Positions 1 through 8,594 of a stretch of 64,000 nt of DNA are shown in pieces. The DNA is taken from contig NZ_CP030053.1 of the NCBI RefSeq assembly GCF_004114955.1, forward strand, positions 6,200,001-6,264,000. The letters are read 5' to 3'. Under the pieces are notes generated by a model, which saw only the letters and a list, made by a program, of their open reading frames with translations, made no database searches and had not been told where the DNA came from. The position numbers and the translations under genes were made by a program. Position 1 is the first letter of the stretch. The number at the start of each line of letters is the position of its first letter. The stretch is from Bradyrhizobium guangzhouense. Lineage in GTDB: Bacteria > Pseudomonadota > Alphaproteobacteria > Rhizobiales > Xanthobacteraceae.

Positions 1-690
1 GCAGCTCACGCCCGAAGCTCTCACGGGGCCATCGGTGAATGCCGGGAAAGTGTCCGGGTTGTCATCGCGTGAGTAGTCACCGCTCGCGCGCTTTTGCAGC
101 ACTGAGATAGCGGGCATCAAGTTGTCGCTTACGGCGTCCACGAACAGCGCATAGGCGGTCGAGTTGAGCGCCATTCCTTCGCCGGCTAGGAAGGTCGCTA
201 CGCGCGCCAGCTCGGCTACTTGCGGCCTCACCGCCTCGCGCACCTCCGGCTCCTTCGCCCACTCCCAATTACGATCAGCCTTGGAATTTTCGAGGAAGCT
301 GTCGGGCGCCTCAGGATAGAGGACATTCCACGTGAGGTGGTCACCGAATTCCTTCCAGTATTTTACTGGACCGGGATTGGCCTCGTGTTGCCTCACGAAC
401 CAAACGTACCAGCGGCCTGCAAGAGCTATAGCGTTGAGACGAGTAAGCGGTTGACCCTCACCATTCTGCTGCGCTCGAAGCGCCGCGATGCGCGTTTCAA
501 TCTCGGCCAACCACTCGCCGTGCTGAGTCTTCGCGAAGGGAGCCGGAGTGCCTGCGGGGATGCGAAGCTGTGCTTCCCATCGGACCTTGTACAGGCGCGC
601 GTACTCATCACGGACGTCGGCAGGGATGCTCTTGCGAGCAACGAAGCCGCCACCTTTTGCTCGAACCAGACCGACCATACGCAATGCCAT
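1..690 (-). CDS. Tyrosine site-specific integrase, N-terminal part (runs off the left edge)
   Basis: The minus strand is open from the ATG at 690 to base 1, which gives 230 codons with no stop. It begins MALRMVGLVRAKGGGFVARK, followed by a stretch containing IPADVRDEY and WLAEIETRIAALRAQQ. The later part contains ALFVDAVSDNLMPAISVLQK and then RASGDYSRDDNPDTFPAF. This layout is what I know from DUF6538-type tyrosine integrases of Rhizobiales. The catalytic R-H-R-Y domain would lie outside the window. The gene starts about 85 bases beyond the 3' end of tRNA-His and points away from it, the usual place for an island integrase. Base composition is less GC-rich than in the genes that follow, which fits transfer. 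A second in-frame ATG at 678 is an alternative start. Family assignment is by pattern only. Confidence 0.75.
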   Translation of the reverse strand, partial: MALRMVGLVRAKGGGFVARKSIPADVRDEYARLYKVRWEAQLRIPAGTPAPFAKTQHGEWLAEIETRIAALRAQQNGEGQPLTRLNAIALAGRWYVWFVRQHEANPGPVKYWKEFGDHLTWNVLYPEAPDSFLENSKADRNWEWAKEPEVREAVRPQVAELARVATFLAGEGMALNSTAYALFVDAVSDNLMPAISVLQKRASGDYSRDDNPDTFPAFTDGPVRASGVSC

Positions 691-775
691 TTGTAGCGCC
701 TTTTGTATTTTGCAAGGCGCAAAAACGTCAGGTCTATCAGCAAGATACTGGAACTGCAGGGTGATTTAGCAGTGG

Positions 776-852
776 TGGTACAGTTGGGTGGGCTCGAACC
801 ACCGACCTCCTGTTCCACAGACAGGCGCTCTAACCAACTGAGCTACAACTGC
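776..852 (-). tRNA. tRNA-His (anticodon GTG)
   Basis: On the minus strand a complete cloverleaf folds. The acceptor stem is GCAGTTG/CAACTGT with a G-T first pair. The D-arm contains AGCTCAGTTGGTTAGAGCG. The anticodon stem is CCTGT/ACAGG around the loop CTGTGGA, so the anticodon is GTG. The T-arm is GGTGG TTCGAGC CCACC. The discriminator is A73 and CCA is encoded. The base before G1 is T, so there is no G-1:C73 pair. Loss of G-1 and A73 are known features of alphaproteobacterial tRNA-His. The 3' end faces the integrase at 1-690, so the gene probably contains the attachment site of that element. Confidence 0.95.
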
Positions 853-1120
853 ATCCTTGCGAGCCGCGCCTTGGGGCTGCCTGAAAAGGCCTGACGCCTA
901 AGGGGGCTGGACGGGGCGGAAACTAGGTGCAACGGGGGTTTTTGGCAAGGCCGCAGAGGGTCGAAAAACCGGGGTAAATTGCGGTCTGCGCGATAAAAAT
1001 CGGGGTTGATGGCGGCCGTGGGGTTGTTCTGCTCGTCTCGCCTGCTTGTGGAGAAAATCCCCCAGAGGAGAGAGCCCTCACCCGCGCCTTCGGCGCGACC
1101 TCTCCCGCAGGCGGGAGAGG

Positions 1121-1152
1121 TAAGAAAAACCCGGGCCTTTGGGCCCGGGTTT
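1121..1152 (-). terminator. Rho-independent terminator of the phasin gene
   Basis: Read on the minus strand, an 11-bp perfect stem (AAACCCGGGCC / GGCCCGGGTTT) closes a four-base CAAA loop and runs into TTTTTCTT. It lies about 30 bases downstream of the phasin stop codon. A repeat of the CTCTCCCGC...GCGGGAGAGG type lies just beyond it. Confidence 0.85.
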
Positions 1153-1179
1153 CCTAACTTGCTCGATCCGCCGGTTTGA

Positions 1180-1611
1180 TCAGGCGGCCGGGTAGAACTT
1201 CGAGGCGGAGGCCTTGATCGGCTCGGCGGTCGCGCTGGCGGAACGCTGGGCGATCTCGAACAGCTCCTTGGCCTGGGCCTGAAGGGTCTCGAGCTGAGTC
1301 TTGGCGTGGCCGGTCCAGAGCTGGAACGCATCGGTCGGCGACTTCATGCCGAGCAGCTCCTGGGTGAAATCCATATGGGCCGTGGTATTGGCCTTGGCGA
1401 ATTCCATCAGCTTGGCGGTGTACTCGTTCGCACCCTTTTGAACGGAGGCGAACACGGCCTCGATGGTGCCGTTGTGGGTCTCAGCCGCGTCCTTGAACTT
1501 GGCGTAGTTTTCGCGGGCCTGCGAAACGCCCTTTTCGGCGAATGCGCGCACCTGCTCGGGAACCTCGAACGGGATGATCGAGGCAGAAAACGGATCAGTC
1601 GCACCTGTCAT
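1180..1611 (-). CDS. phaP: Phasin family protein (polyhydroxyalkanoate granule protein)
   Basis: A 143-residue protein that is almost wholly helical and has no signal peptide. It begins MTGATDPFSASIIPFEVPEQ and continues with amphipathic helices rich in Ala, Lys, Glu and Gln, ending SASKFYPAA. The core contains VSQARENYAKFKDAAE and TQLETLQAQAKELFEIAQRS, typical of the rhizobial phasin_2 family. Phasins coat PHA granules and control their size and number. The gene stands alone between its own terminator and a 600-base upstream region. A TGC-N3-GCA dyad about 170 bases upstream resembles the sites bound by the PHA-responsive repressor PhaR. The family call is firm. Which of the several phasin paralogues it is cannot be told from sequence alone. 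Confidence 0.9.
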   Translation of the reverse strand: MTGATDPFSASIIPFEVPEQVRAFAEKGVSQARENYAKFKDAAETHNGTIEAVFASVQKGANEYTAKLMEFAKANTTAHMDFTQELLGMKSPTDAFQLWTGHAKTQLETLQAQAKELFEIAQRSASATAEPIKASASKFYPAA

Positions 1612-1779
1612 GTTGGTCCCTCACGCTAAAGAAAAATGGAGTGAGCCTTCTGGCGCGCCCGCCGGCCAACCGGGGCCATTTCTTGTTACGAGGTGGCGGG
1701 TACGACGACTGGATACGCAGAACTACCCAAGATGGCTCGTCCAGCGCCAGTATTGTGGCTCACTAACATGTCAACATTG

Positions 1780-1788
1780 TGCGGCGCA
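1780..1788. promoter_or_regulatory. Possible PhaR operator (TGC-GGC-GCA)
   Basis: The dyad TGC-N3-GCA sits about 170 bases upstream of the phasin start, in TTGTGCGGCGCAATG. PHA-responsive PhaR regulators are reported to bind TGC-N3-GCA type dyads upstream of phasin genes. A nine-base match in GC-rich DNA can occur by chance, so this is only a candidate. Confidence 0.35.
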
Positions 1789-1870
1789 ATGTGATCCGCG
1801 GGTGCGTTGCGAAAATTTAATCCCAGGGGTGAGGTTCCCGGGGTGGGGCACCGGGGGTTGAGGTGCGCAC

Positions 1871-1977
1871 GTCATTCCGGGGCCTGAGCGGAGCGAGGGA
1901 GCTCGGAATCCATCGGGCCTCGGAGACAGTGGAGAAATGGATTCCGGGCTCGCGACTTCGTCGCGCCCCGCAATGAC
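1871..1977. repeat. Dispersed repeat, family A (GTCATTCCGGGGC type)
   Basis: The element starts GTCATTCCGGGGC and ends with the near-complement GCGCCCCGCAATGAC, enclosing GGAATCCAT and ATGGATTCCGGGCTCGCG. Related copies or halves occur at 23352, 34926, 49672, 50221, 56866 and 63748. All are intergenic, as expected for a rhizobial palindromic mosaic element. Confidence 0.75.
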
Positions 1978-2216
1978 GAAGGCGTTGTGCCGCGCCTTGC
2001 TCGTGCGGCTGACGACCTGGCTCACGAATCCTGCGGATGCAACGACGGGGCGCCTTGCGGGGTCGGTCCCATTAAGGTTATCGCGGCTTTAGGACGCCCC
2101 CGTTATGGTCCGGGCGTGGACCTGCCCGCGCCCGCGGGCGATAGTAACCCTTTCTTAAGGCTGCCATTCCCGGCGGACCTGAAGCGAAGCGTGGCGCGAG
2201 AGTCAAAGCCGGTCGG

Positions 2217-5200
2217 ATGACGAATTCGGATTTCCAGTTGCGAGGCGTCGGCGATCCCAGGCTGTCCGTGCACGCGACGTCCCCCCTGCCGGCGTGGCTG
2301 TGGTCACCAGATGGTTCGCGCGTGCTGTGGGCCAATGCGGTCGGCGCGAAATTCTTCGGCGCTCCGAATGCGGCCAGCCTGGCGCAAAAAACCTTCGGCC
2401 CCGCCGACAGCCACCGCCGCCAGATCGTCCGCCTCGCGCACCGGCTGCCGGCAGGCGGCAGCGTGAGGCTGGAGCGGATGCGCGGCTTCGGCGCCGGGCT
2501 CGGCACGCTGATGACCTGCGCCTGCGCGCGGCTCGACTTTTCCGATGGCACCTCCGGCGTGCTCGTCACCGCGATGGACGGCGCGTCGCGCAGCATGCCG
2601 CTGGTCGAGCGGCTGCATCGTCTCGTCGACGGCGCGCGGACGCCGATGGCGGCATTCGCACCTGACGGCCTGTTCGCCGGCGCCAGCGAGGCGGCGCGCT
2701 CGCTGCTCGGCTTTCGCGATCTCGACGAGGCCGGGCTCGACCAGGCGCGCAACGAGGCGCTGGCAAAGGGCCGCGTCGAGATGCCCGTCGGCATCGGCAA
2801 GATGGTGCTGCAGCGGGTCGGCGTCGGCGCCGATGTCGGGCTCATCGCGCTGATCGAGCCGGCGACGGCGCACGTTGAGCCTGCGGTGGAGAGCGCGCCG
2901 GTCACGGCGCCTGAAATCGTGCATGCTCCCGCGCCCGACGCCGCGGCTGAGCCTGCGCCGCCTGTCGCACCAGGGCCGGCGCACGGGTCGGATTCCGGGA
3001 TCGCGATGTTCGATCCGTTTGCCGAACCGGACGAGACGCCCAAGCCGGCCGAACATGCGGCGACCGAGATCGTCTCGATCCAGGACGCCGTGAAGGACGC
3101 TGAAGCGCCTGCGCCGGAAACCATCGCGCAGACGATCGAAGCCGCGCCGGAAACTCCAGTTGAAAACCCGCCCGCAGCCATCGTGCCGCCGCAAGCTACG
3201 CCGATCACGAGCGTGATGGTCGAGCCGCCAGGACACGCGGAGACGCGGTCAGCCCAAGCGGAGACACCGCGCCAGCATCCGCTGCGCTTCCTGTGGCAGA
3301 TGGATGCGCAGGGCCGCTTCGTGCTCGGCTCGGACGAGTTCATCCGCCTGATGGGCGCGCACACCGCGGCCGGCTTCGGCCGGCCCTGGCGCGAGATATC
3401 AGAGGAATTTGCGCTGGATCCCGATGGCCGCGTCGCGCAGGCGCTCGAAAGCCACGACACCTGGGCCGGCATCACCGTGAACTGGCCGGCCGATGGCGGC
3501 GAGCACCTGCCGGTCGAGCTGGCCGGCCTTCCCGTCTACGACCGCGCGCGCAACTTTGCCGGCTTCAAGGGCTTTGGCGTCTGCCGCGATCTCGATGGCC
3601 TGAACCGGCTCGATGCGCTCAGGCGCTATGAGTTGTTCAGCGAGCCGGTCGCTGCGCAGGGCCTGTCGGCCGATGTGGTCGAGCCTGACTCTCAGCCTGA
3701 GCCTGAAGCGGAGGCCAAGGTGGGGCCGGAGGACAAGGCGGAGGCGCCGCCGGTCGAGCCGCCGCCCGAGCCTGAGCCGCCCATCACAACCGAACCCGAA
3801 CCGCCCGCACTTTTCACCGAAGCGAATTCACACCCAACCAAGCCGGAAACGCCAGTGGAAACGCCTCCGAATGTCGTGCCATTCCGCGCACCAGGCGATC
3901 TCAGGTCGCAAAGCGACCAGAGGTCACAAGGTGACCAGAGGTCGCAAGGCGACCAGAGATCGCCGACGCTGACGCCGGTCGAGAACAGCGCGTTCAACGA
4001 GCTGGCGCGGCAATTGTCCGAGCGGCTCGAACGTGAACGCGAAACGCTCGCTTCCGCTGCGGCCGAGCCGCCGGCGGACGAGATCGCGCCCGACACGGCG
4101 ATGCCGCAACAGCCCGTGATATCAGAGCCCCTGATCTCGGAGCCGCCGATTTCGGAGCTCGAAGCGCCGCCGGCCGCGGCCGAATGGCTGAGCGAGCCCG
4201 CACCGCCCGCTTACGGCCACTCAACGCGCGACCGCGCGCTGCTGGATCTCATTCCCTCAGGGATCCTGATCTACCGGCTCGATCGCCTGCTCTACGCCAA
4301 TGCCGCGTTCCTTGCGCGCGTCGGCTATGCCAGCATCGCAGCGCTGGAAGAAGCCGGCGGGCTCGATGCGCTCTATGTCGAGCCGGGCGTCTCCGCTGCC
4401 AGCAGCACCTCGCAATCGGGCACGCCGGTCACGATCAGCGCGACGATCCCCAACGGCGAGCAGCCGTTGGCAACGACCGAAGCGCATCTGCACACGATCG
4501 ATTGGGACGGCGCCGGCGCGCATGCGCTGATCTGCGCGCTGCCGCAGGCTGTCGTCGCCGCGCCGGTCGTCGTGGCACCGGTGGCCGCGCCGCCCGTTGC
4601 TACCGAGACCGATGTCGACGAGCCCGTCCTGTTTGCGCCCGAGCCTGACGTCGGCGATGCCGACGCGGAAGATCTCGCCGCGATCCTCGACACCACCGCC
4701 GAAGGCATCGTGATGTTCGATGCCGAAGGCAACATCCACGCCTGCAACCGCAGCGCCGAGGCGCTGTTCGGCTATGACGGCGAGGCGCTGATGCAGCAGA
4801 ATTTGTTGACGCTGTTCGCGCCGGAGAGCCAGCAGATCGTGCTCGACTATCTCCACAGCCTGAAGAGCCAGGACATCGCGAGCCTGCTCGATCACGGCCG
4901 CGAGGTGCTGGGCCGCGAGAAGAAGGGCGGCGTGCTGCCGCTCGCCATGATCATGGGCCGCACCCGGCCCGACGGCCCGAACTTCTTCGCCGTGTTCCGC
5001 GACCTGTCGCAGGCCAAGAAGGGCGAGAGCGAGCTGACGCAGGCGCGGCGCCTGGTCGACGGCGCCGCCAATGCGAAAGCCGACATGCTGGCGCGGATCA
5101 GCCACGAGATCCGCACGCCGCTCAACGCCATCATCGGCTTTGCCGAGGTGATGATCTCGGAGCGTTTCGGTTCGCTGGGCAACGAGCGCTACGGCGAATA

Positions 5201-5765
5201 CATGAAGGACATCCGCGCCTCCGGCGAGCGCGTCATCACCATCATCGACGATCTCCTGGAGCTGTCGCGGATCGAGACCGGCAAGCTCGATCTGAACTTC
5301 GCCAACCTCAACCTCAACGACCTGGTCGAGGCCTGCGTCACCGTGATGCAGCCGCAGGCCAATCGCGAGCGCATCATCATCCGCACCTCGCTCGCGCATG
5401 CGCTGCCGCAGGTGGCGGCGGATGCGCGCGCGCTGCGGCAAGTGACGATGAACCTGATCTCGAACTCGATCCGGCTCGCCAGCGCCGGCGGCCAGGTGAT
5501 CGTCTCGACCGCGCTCAACGACCGTGGCGAGATCGCGCTGCGCATTCGCGACACCGGCCACGGCCTCAGCGACCAGGAAGTCGCCGCCGCCATGGAGCCG
5601 TTCCGCACCCCGCCGCCCGGCGATGCCGCGGACAATTCCGCGCTGAGCCTGTCGCTGACCAAGGCTCTCGTCGAAGCCAACCGCGCCCAGTTCAACATCA
5701 AGAGCGCGGGGACGTCAGGCACGCTGATCGAGGTGACGTTCGCACCGGTGACGGCAAGGGCGTGA
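2217..5765 (+). CDS. Multi-PAS sensor histidine kinase, PdhS/PleC-like
   Basis: A 1182-residue cytoplasmic kinase with no membrane segments. A PAS-like fold lies near residues 12-120. A second PAS lies around 355-460, a third near 675-720, and a fourth near 820-935 (ILDTTAEGIVMFDAEGNIHA). They are linked by long Pro/Glu/Ala-rich disordered stretches. The HisKA domain has SHEIRTPLNAIIGFAEVM with the phosphorylated His at residue 963. The ATPase domain has an N-box near residue 1079 (NLISNSIRL) and the G1 motif DTGHG. The block ERFGSLGNERYGEYMKDIRA resembles the PdhS/PleC/DivJ family of rhizobial cell-cycle kinases. No response regulator lies beside it. Its role in division control is inference from that resemblance. 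The start follows no strong ribosome site. Confidence 0.85.
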   Translation: MTNSDFQLRGVGDPRLSVHATSPLPAWLWSPDGSRVLWANAVGAKFFGAPNAASLAQKTFGPADSHRRQIVRLAHRLPAGGSVRLERMRGFGAGLGTLMTCACARLDFSDGTSGVLVTAMDGASRSMPLVERLHRLVDGARTPMAAFAPDGLFAGASEAARSLLGFRDLDEAGLDQARNEALAKGRVEMPVGIGKMVLQRVGVGADVGLIALIEPATAHVEPAVESAPVTAPEIVHAPAPDAAAEPAPPVAPGPAHGSDSGIAMFDPFAEPDETPKPAEHAATEIVSIQDAVKDAEAPAPETIAQTIEAAPETPVENPPAAIVPPQATPITSVMVEPPGHAETRSAQAETPRQHPLRFLWQMDAQGRFVLGSDEFIRLMGAHTAAGFGRPWREISEEFALDPDGRVAQALESHDTWAGITVNWPADGGEHLPVELAGLPVYDRARNFAGFKGFGVCRDLDGLNRLDALRRYELFSEPVAAQGLSADVVEPDSQPEPEAEAKVGPEDKAEAPPVEPPPEPEPPITTEPEPPALFTEANSHPTKPETPVETPPNVVPFRAPGDLRSQSDQRSQGDQRSQGDQRSPTLTPVENSAFNELARQLSERLERERETLASAAAEPPADEIAPDTAMPQQPVISEPLISEPPISELEAPPAAAEWLSEPAPPAYGHSTRDRALLDLIPSGILIYRLDRLLYANAAFLARVGYASIAALEEAGGLDALYVEPGVSAASSTSQSGTPVTISATIPNGEQPLATTEAHLHTIDWDGAGAHALICALPQAVVAAPVVVAPVAAPPVATETDVDEPVLFAPEPDVGDADAEDLAAILDTTAEGIVMFDAEGNIHACNRSAEALFGYDGEALMQQNLLTLFAPESQQIVLDYLHSLKSQDIASLLDHGREVLGREKKGGVLPLAMIMGRTRPDGPNFFAVFRDLSQAKKGESELTQARRLVDGAANAKADMLARISHEIRTPLNAIIGFAEVMISERFGSLGNERYGEYMKDIRASGERVITIIDDLLELSRIETGKLDLNFANLNLNDLVEACVTVMQPQANRERIIIRTSLAHALPQVAADARALRQVTMNLISNSIRLASAGGQVIVSTALNDRGEIALRIRDTGHGLSDQEVAAAMEPFRTPPPGDAADNSALSLSLTKALVEANRAQFNIKSAGTSGTLIEVTFAPVTARA
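3904..3954 (+). repeat. Three 18-bp tandem units, each a hairpin, inside the kinase gene
   Basis: GGTCGCAAAGCGACC (3904-3918), GGTCACAAGGTGACC (3922-3936) and GGTCGCAAGGCGACC (3940-3954) repeat every 18 bases. They encode RSQSDQ/RSQGDQ in frame. Each unit is a 6-bp stem with a 3-base loop. In the middle unit both arms changed together (GC to AC in one, GC to GT in the other), so pairing is kept. Confidence 0.9.
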
Positions 5766-5802
5766 GAACTTGAGTTAGGTCGATAGAGCCGCGTGCTCGC
5801 TG

Positions 5803-5923
5803 CAACCTCTCCCGCTTGCGGCGGGAGGTCGGCGCGAAGCGCCGGGTGGGGGCTCTCTCCTCTCGGGGGTTCTCGCGAGCGGAGATACCCCCTCCCCAAC
5901 CCTCCACCGCAAGCGGGGGAGGG
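5803..5923. repeat. Dispersed CTCTCCC/GGGAGAG palindromic repeat
   Basis: The sequence CCTCTCCCGCTTGCGGCGGG is followed by GCGAAGCGCCGGGTGGGGG and ends in CCACCGCAAGCGGGGGAGGG. Shorter relatives occur near 1075-1120, 12180-12212, 13884-13912, 25957-25978, 28185-28212, 32790-32818 and 39990-40015. It lies between the convergent kinase and chemoreceptor genes and may help end transcription, but it has no U-tract. Confidence 0.6.
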
Positions 5924-5962
5924 AGCGAGAGAGCGGCGCGTCCCTTACTGTGCGTGCAGGCT

Positions 5963-7936
5963 CTACGCCGCGCGCACCGTATCCAGGAACTTGCCGACCT
6001 CGAACTTCAGGCGGTTGCTGTCGCCGGACAGCGACTTCGCGGCGGAGAGCACCTGCGCCGACGCCGAGCCGGTTTCGACCGCGCCCTGCCGGACATTGCT
6101 GATATTGGCGCTGACCTCAGTGGTGCCGGCCGCCGCGCTCTGCACGTTGCGCGAGATCTCGCCGGTTGCGGCGCCCTGCTGCTCGACGGCGGCCGCGATG
6201 GTGGAGGAGATCTCGGACAGGCGCTCGATGGTGCCGCCGATGGTCCTGATCGCGCCGACGGACTCGTTGGTCGCGCCCTGGATGCTGGCGATCTGCTGAC
6301 CGATCTCGCCTGTCGCCTTCGCGGTCTGCTCGGCCAGCGCCTTCACCTCGGAGGCGACGACCGCAAAGCCGCGGCCGGCTTCGCCCGCACGCGCGGCCTC
6401 GATGGTGGCGTTGAGCGCCAGGAGATTGGTCTGGCCCGCGATCGCATTGATCAGCTCGACCACATCGCCGATGCGGGCGGCAGCCTGCGACAATTCACCG
6501 ACGCGATCGTTGGTCTGGCCGGCCTGGCTGACCGCCTCGCCGGCGATGCGCGCGGAGGCCTGCACCTGGCGGCTGATCTCGCTCACGGAGGCGGTGAGCT
6601 CCTCCGCGGCCGAGGCCACCGACTGCACGTTGGTGGCGGCTTCTTCCGAGGCGGCCTCGACCAGCGTGGCGAGCTCGGTCGAGCGGCCCGCCGTCGTCGT
6701 CAGCGACGTTGCGGATGCCTCGAGCTCGGTCGCGGCCGAGGACACCGTCTTGACGATCTCGCCGATCGCGCCCTCGAAATCGTCGGCCATCCTGATCATG
6801 TCGGCGCGGCGGCGCTCGGCGGCGAGCTTGTCCTGCCGGATCTTCTCCTCCGCCTCCTCGCGCGCCTTCCGCTCGGCGTTGATCTTGAAGGTCTCGACCG
6901 CCTGCGCGATCTCGCCGATCTCGTCGGGACGGCCGAGGCCGGGCAACACGATGGCGAAATTGCCGTTAGCGAGCTCGATCATCGCCGCCCGCATCGCCGA
7001 CATCGGCCTTGCGACCGAACGGCCGATGAAGACCCCGAGGCCGAGCACGCCCGCTGCGATCGATGCGATCGCAATGGCGATCCAGAACTGGATGCTCTCG
7101 CGCTCGGAATCGTTCTGCTTGTCGGCCTCTATGCGGATGGTATCGACCGATTTGGAGACCTGCTCGATGACGGGCTCGACGGTCGAGAACGCCTCCGACA
7201 TCGCCTTCAATTCGCTCGCGAGCTTGAGTGCGGTCTCCATCCAGGCGGAGAAGTCGCGCTGGTAGTCGGAGAGTTTTTGCCGCAGCTCGGCCTTGGCGGC
7301 ATCGGGAATCGCGCCGGCATCGATGCCGGCGAGGAATTCGGATGCGCGCTTCTTCATCTCGGCGCCATATTTGGCGTCGCGTCGCAGCATGAAATCCTTC
7401 TCGTGCCGCCGCATCATCAGCATGATCACCTTGAGCGGGGCATCGTGGAGCTGATCGACCTTGGCCTCGATCTCGTGGACGGAGCCGCGCAGGCGGCCTT
7501 CGAGGCCGGAGTTCTCATCGAGCCCGAGGCGCTGCCGCTCCTCGACCACTGCGGCGAAGCGCGCCTGATAGGTCTTCAGCGATGCGTTCATCGCGTCAAT
7601 CTTCTGCGCCAGGTCGGGCTTGCCGAGCGCCGCGATGTTGCCGCGGAGCGTGTCGATGTCGAGTCCGACCTGCCGCAAGATCTCGGCCTGGCGCTGCGCG
7701 CGGGCGGGATCGCTGCGCAGCAGGAAATCCTTCTCGGCGCGGCGGCCTTCCAACAACTCGGTCGCGATCCTGCTGTTGAGTTCAAAGATCGTGCGTGCTT
7801 TCTCGGCGGCGTCGCGCGAGATTCCCATCGCGCGCTCGCCGTAGAGATGAATGCCGCCGATCAGGACGACGCCGACGACGCCGATGACGCCGATCGCAGT
7901 GATCTTGTGGGTGAGCCGCAGAGAGAAAAGCCGCAT
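5963..7936 (-). CDS. Methyl-accepting chemotaxis protein with helical bimodular-type sensor
   Basis: A 657-residue receptor. A first membrane helix lies at about residues 10-31. A long all-helical periplasmic domain with [15 protein letters not shown] and [15 protein letters not shown] follows. The repeated EKDFLLR-type motif is typical of helical bimodular (HBM) ligand domains. The second membrane helix is at about 284-306 ([20 protein letters not shown]), followed by HAMP ([17 protein letters not shown]). The signalling hairpin tip is near residue 498 ([20 protein letters not shown], then [11 protein letters not shown]). It would pass ligand binding to CheA/CheW. No che genes lie nearby and the ligand is unknown. 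Confidence 0.93.
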   Translation of the reverse strand: MRLFSLRLTHKITAIGVIGVVGVVLIGGIHLYGERAMGISRDAAEKARTIFELNSRIATELLEGRRAEKDFLLRSDPARAQRQAEILRQVGLDIDTLRGNIAALGKPDLAQKIDAMNASLKTYQARFAAVVEERQRLGLDENSGLEGRLRGSVHEIEAKVDQLHDAPLKVIMLMMRRHEKDFMLRRDAKYGAEMKKRASEFLAGIDAGAIPDAAKAELRQKLSDYQRDFSAWMETALKLASELKAMSEAFSTVEPVIEQVSKSVDTIRIEADKQNDSERESIQFWIAIAIASIAAGVLGLGVFIGRSVARPMSAMRAAMIELANGNFAIVLPGLGRPDEIGEIAQAVETFKINAERKAREEAEEKIRQDKLAAERRRADMIRMADDFEGAIGEIVKTVSSAATELEASATSLTTTAGRSTELATLVEAASEEAATNVQSVASAAEELTASVSEISRQVQASARIAGEAVSQAGQTNDRVGELSQAAARIGDVVELINAIAGQTNLLALNATIEAARAGEAGRGFAVVASEVKALAEQTAKATGEIGQQIASIQGATNESVGAIRTIGGTIERLSEISSTIAAAVEQQGAATGEISRNVQSAAAGTTEVSANISNVRQGAVETGSASAQVLSAAKSLSGDSNRLKFEVGKFLDTVRAA

Positions 7937-8064
7937 CGTGATCGCAAAGCCCGTGGTGACAGATGCGGTTTATGAGGCGCTATTGCATAAAAACTTCCGT
8001 TAATTTGCGGGCACGTAGGAATACGCGCATTATGACAGAATGCACGCCAGAGTGCACACGGGAC

Positions 8065-8594
8065 TCAAGGACATCTGCGCGTCGTGGCTTCGCCGAACCA
8101 GCGCGACGCGGCTCGGGCGGCTTCTTCATCATCGCCCGCGCCGTCGCTGGCCCAGGCGACAAAGCCGTCGGGACGAACCAGCACCGCAGCGCGCCGGCAA
8201 GATATGCGATCCGATCGCGCCAGCCGCTCGCGAGCGCTTGAAGCGATTGGCACGCGTCGAAGTCCAGCAAGATGCCTTTCGCCGACCGGAACAGTGCTCC
8301 GACCGTCGTGCCGTCAGAGAGTCCGAAATCGGGAACACTTCGCCCGACAAGCGGATGGCGACCGCCGAGATCGTAGCGGAGCGCAACGCCGCTGATGCGT
8401 TCGGCGAAATAGGTCGCGCCATCGCGCGTTGCGATGAGATCGCGGATGATCGCCTGCAGCGCGCGGGTCGCAGGCGTCGGCCGCATGATCGCGACCTGCG
8501 CGCGCGACCAGTCGAGGATTCGTGCGCCGACGGGATGTCGCTCCTGCGAATAGGAATCGAGGAGATTGTTGGGCGCGTGGCCGGAGACGCGGGG
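8065..8594 (-). pseudogene. Remnant of an FAD-dependent aromatic monooxygenase, 5'-truncated and frameshifted
   Basis: Directly behind the LysR stop codon, in the same frame, the minus strand reads SGHAPNNLLDSYSQERHPVG. It continues with ILDWSRAQVAIMRP, ATYFAERISGVALRYDLGG, HPLVGRSVPDF and GWRDRIAYLAGAL. This is the C-terminal third of class A flavin hydroxylases (PheA/TfdB/MhpA-like, with the thioredoxin-like tail). Near 8188 the frame shifts, as if one base were lost, and continues as AAVLVRPDGFVAWASDG to WFGEATTRRCP and a TGA at 8065. The whole FAD-binding N-terminus is missing. The gene is therefore dead, with the break point at the end of the LysR gene. Confidence 0.8.

Larger units (their letters stand above)
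1612..2216. other. Intergenic region, 605 bases, divergent phasin/histidine-kinase promoters
   Basis: No convincing gene is present. The stretch separates the divergently transcribed phasin and histidine-kinase genes and should hold both promoters. It contains the TGC-N3-GCA dyad at 1780-1788 and a dispersed repeat at 1871-1977. I could not pick a -35/-10 pair with confidence. Confidence 0.6.

Noticed and set aside
3904..3954. Possible CRISPR-like array from three repeats
   Set aside because: The units are 18 bases, adjacent with no spacers, and lie in frame inside the kinase gene. They are a coding tandem repeat.
5816..7975. Long plus-strand open frame antisense to the chemoreceptor gene (719 codons)
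   Set aside because: It is an artefact of GC-rich codon use. It lacks any domain pattern, while the minus strand encodes a full, well-recognised receptor.
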